This document shows, one piece after another, positions 62,761 through 64,000 of a DNA stretch of 64,000 nucleotides (positions are counted from its first letter, which is position 1; each line of letters begins with the position of its first letter). The notes beneath the pieces are model-generated. The model had not been told where the DNA came from. It was given only the letters and a program-made list of their open reading frames with translations, and did not search any database. Source of the DNA: Methanolobus sp. (GTDB taxonomy: Archaea; Halobacteriota; Methanosarcinia; Methanosarcinales; Methanosarcinaceae); the NCBI RefSeq assembly GCF_016278365.1, contig NZ_JADQBZ010000008.1:248001-312000 (forward strand). The letters are read 5' to 3'. A program made the position numbers and the translations under genes.

Positions 62761-63762
62761 TTAGCATCTTTCCATGTAATCAAGGATCTCTTTCATGCTT
62801 GCTGTTGCCAGTGCCACACAGGTGTCTGCGCCTCCGTAGTACATCCTTACCTCATCCCCGTCAGCGATCCATCCACATGGGAAAACAACTTCATTCACAT
62901 CACCAACCCTTTCATAGAGCTCGCGTGGTCCGAATACCCATTCATCAGTTCTTTTCAATACTCTGGTAGGATCTTCCAGATCCAGCAGGGCAAGACCCAG
63001 TTTGTAACTCATCTTAGATGTAGTACGCCTGACTCCGTGATACATCACAAGCCAGCCTTTTTCAGTCCTCAGAGGCTGAGGGGAGAGACCTATCTTATTT
63101 GCATCCCACCAGCCACCTTCACGGGCATACAGGAGAACCTGATGATCCCCCCACTGCTTCATATCTGACGAGAAGGATATCCACATATTGGCTTTGGTCA
63201 GACCGCCTGCCACAGGTCTGTGGATGAGAGCCCACTTACCGTTGAACCTTACAGGAAAAAGTGCTGCATCTTTATTCTCCGGAGGCAGGACTGCACCCAG
63301 GCGCTTGAAATCCTTAAAATCCCTTGTCCTGGCAAGTGAGGGCAGAGGACCTGAAGAAGAGAAAGATGTATAGGCTATATACCACTGCTTCTCGTCTTCA
63401 ATATAAGTTATGCGTGCATCCTCTATACCATACTCTTCCTCAGGGTAGTTCTCAGGATCAGCCGGAAATGTAGGGTGCTTATCTATCTTCCAGTCATCAT
63501 AGCCGTTCCTGCTCCTAGCCACTGTAAGATGTGAGAAACCCCGGTGGTCTTCGACCCTGACCATGAGGAGAGTTTCCCCGTTCACCAGTACAGCTGCCGG
63601 ATTGAAAACAGAGTTGGCCGGATAGGGCCAGTCTTTTGCTTTAAGTATAGGATTCCCATCATATCTTGTGAAAAGCCTGTGGTCTCCCGCAGGCTTCCAG
63701 AAGATACCGGACTTTCTTTTACTGCTTCCGTTGTGTAATGCACATTCTTCTCCCAGTCCCAT
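62761..63762 (-). CDS. GH130-type glycosidase/phosphorylase
   Basis: 333 residues with the five-bladed beta-propeller pattern of family GH130 (beta-mannoside phosphorylases and hydrolases): GNPILKAKDWPYPANSVFNPAAVLV, LLMVRVEDHRGFSHLTVARS, EEYGIEDARITYIEDEKQWYIAYTSF, ALFPVRFNGKWALIHRP and VFPCGWIADGDEVRMYYGGADT. It probably acts on a beta-mannoside. ATG 63762 begins MGLGEECALHN; another ATG lies upstream in a different frame. Regulation and substrates are unknown. Confidence 0.87.
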   Translation of the reverse strand: MGLGEECALHNGSSKRKSGIFWKPAGDHRLFTRYDGNPILKAKDWPYPANSVFNPAAVLVNGETLLMVRVEDHRGFSHLTVARSRNGYDDWKIDKHPTFPADPENYPEEEYGIEDARITYIEDEKQWYIAYTSFSSSGPLPSLARTRDFKDFKRLGAVLPPENKDAALFPVRFNGKWALIHRPVAGGLTKANMWISFSSDMKQWGDHQVLLYAREGGWWDANKIGLSPQPLRTEKGWLVMYHGVRRTTSKMSYKLGLALLDLEDPTRVLKRTDEWVFGPRELYERVGDVNEVVFPCGWIADGDEVRMYYGGADTCVALATASMKEILDYMERC

Positions 63763-64000
63763 GCTGATACTCCCGCCATATTATCAACGAATACTCAATA
63801 CAACTTTACTGTTGAGCATAATATAGCAACTTTTTGGGTCTTTCTTCTGTATCAAAGATTCCTGAAAGTTCGTGGCACAAAGATTCCGATACTACGCCTG
63901 ACATTTGTACGTACTTGAGTGCGTACCTGTTTAGCTATTTTCCTGTCATCATCATTAATCACACCTGAATATTGACAGATGATAATGTACAAGACTACGA

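Overview
The window is chromosomal DNA of a methylotrophic methanogenic archaeon of the Methanosarcinales, most likely Methanosarcinaceae. The evidence is the combination of a RamA-type corrinoid activase, Msr-type (DUF1724) regulators, a corrinoid protein and a zinc-type methylcobamide:CoM methyltransferase, Mch, MptE, archaeal cobamide genes (CobY, CobS, CobZ, CbiB, CobD), Taw2, Trm1, an Lsm protein, DUF373 and DUF2124. The genus cannot be fixed from the sequence alone.

Layout. 1-8.6 kb: N-terminal part of ramA (minus, cut by the left edge), an Msr-type regulator, a zinc-ribbon protein, MsrA, an Old-Yellow-Enzyme/trimethylamine-dehydrogenase-like flavoprotein, a formylglycine-generating-enzyme-like protein, then corrinoid protein and MT2. 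8.9-12.8 kb (plus): membrane protein, aldehyde dehydrogenase, short-chain dehydrogenase and a DUF5714 protein. 12.8-21.5 kb (minus): a tightly packed nine-gene operon running from a UroD-fold methyltransferase through a redox protein, a Cys-rich radical SAM enzyme, a truncated adenylate-forming ligase, a SAM methyltransferase and a BioB-like radical SAM enzyme to an SsuABC/TauABC-type importer. A second Msr regulator follows at 22 kb.

The most striking result is regulatory. ramA, the corrinoid-protein gene and the nine-gene operon, spread over 21 kb, share a promoter of about 166 bp that aligns without gaps. It has an ATTCATG/palindrome motif exactly 154 bp upstream of the start of a TTATTATWTATA box. 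This ties activase, corrinoid protein/MT2 and the new operon into one regulon, probably under the two Msr paralogs. I infer an undescribed methyl-transfer system: the importer and activation/radical-SAM enzymes handle an unknown substrate or cofactor, the UroD-fold enzyme moves a methyl group, and the corrinoid protein and MT2 pass it to coenzyme M.

23-34 kb is mostly housekeeping: tRNA-Glu, Lsm, helicase, degenerate RecA-like ATPase, MTA phosphorylase, DUF373, MptE and IleRS. 34-39.6 kb is an AT-rich accessory stretch with two DUF1638 paralogs, a TetR regulator with matching operators in front of both transcription units, a DUF2115-like protein, a decayed gene and a split acetyltransferase. 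40.2-46.4 kb is a cobamide-assembly operon with two tandem CobD homologs, one of which lacks the PLP lysine. 46.5-64 kb holds further housekeeping genes (TIGR00266, phosphoesterase, Trm1, DUF2110, Taw2, DUF2124, Mch), a hybrid sensor kinase, a chagasin-like lipoprotein, a CopB-type copper ATPase followed by small membrane/SHOCT proteins and a cytochrome c, and a GH130-type enzyme.
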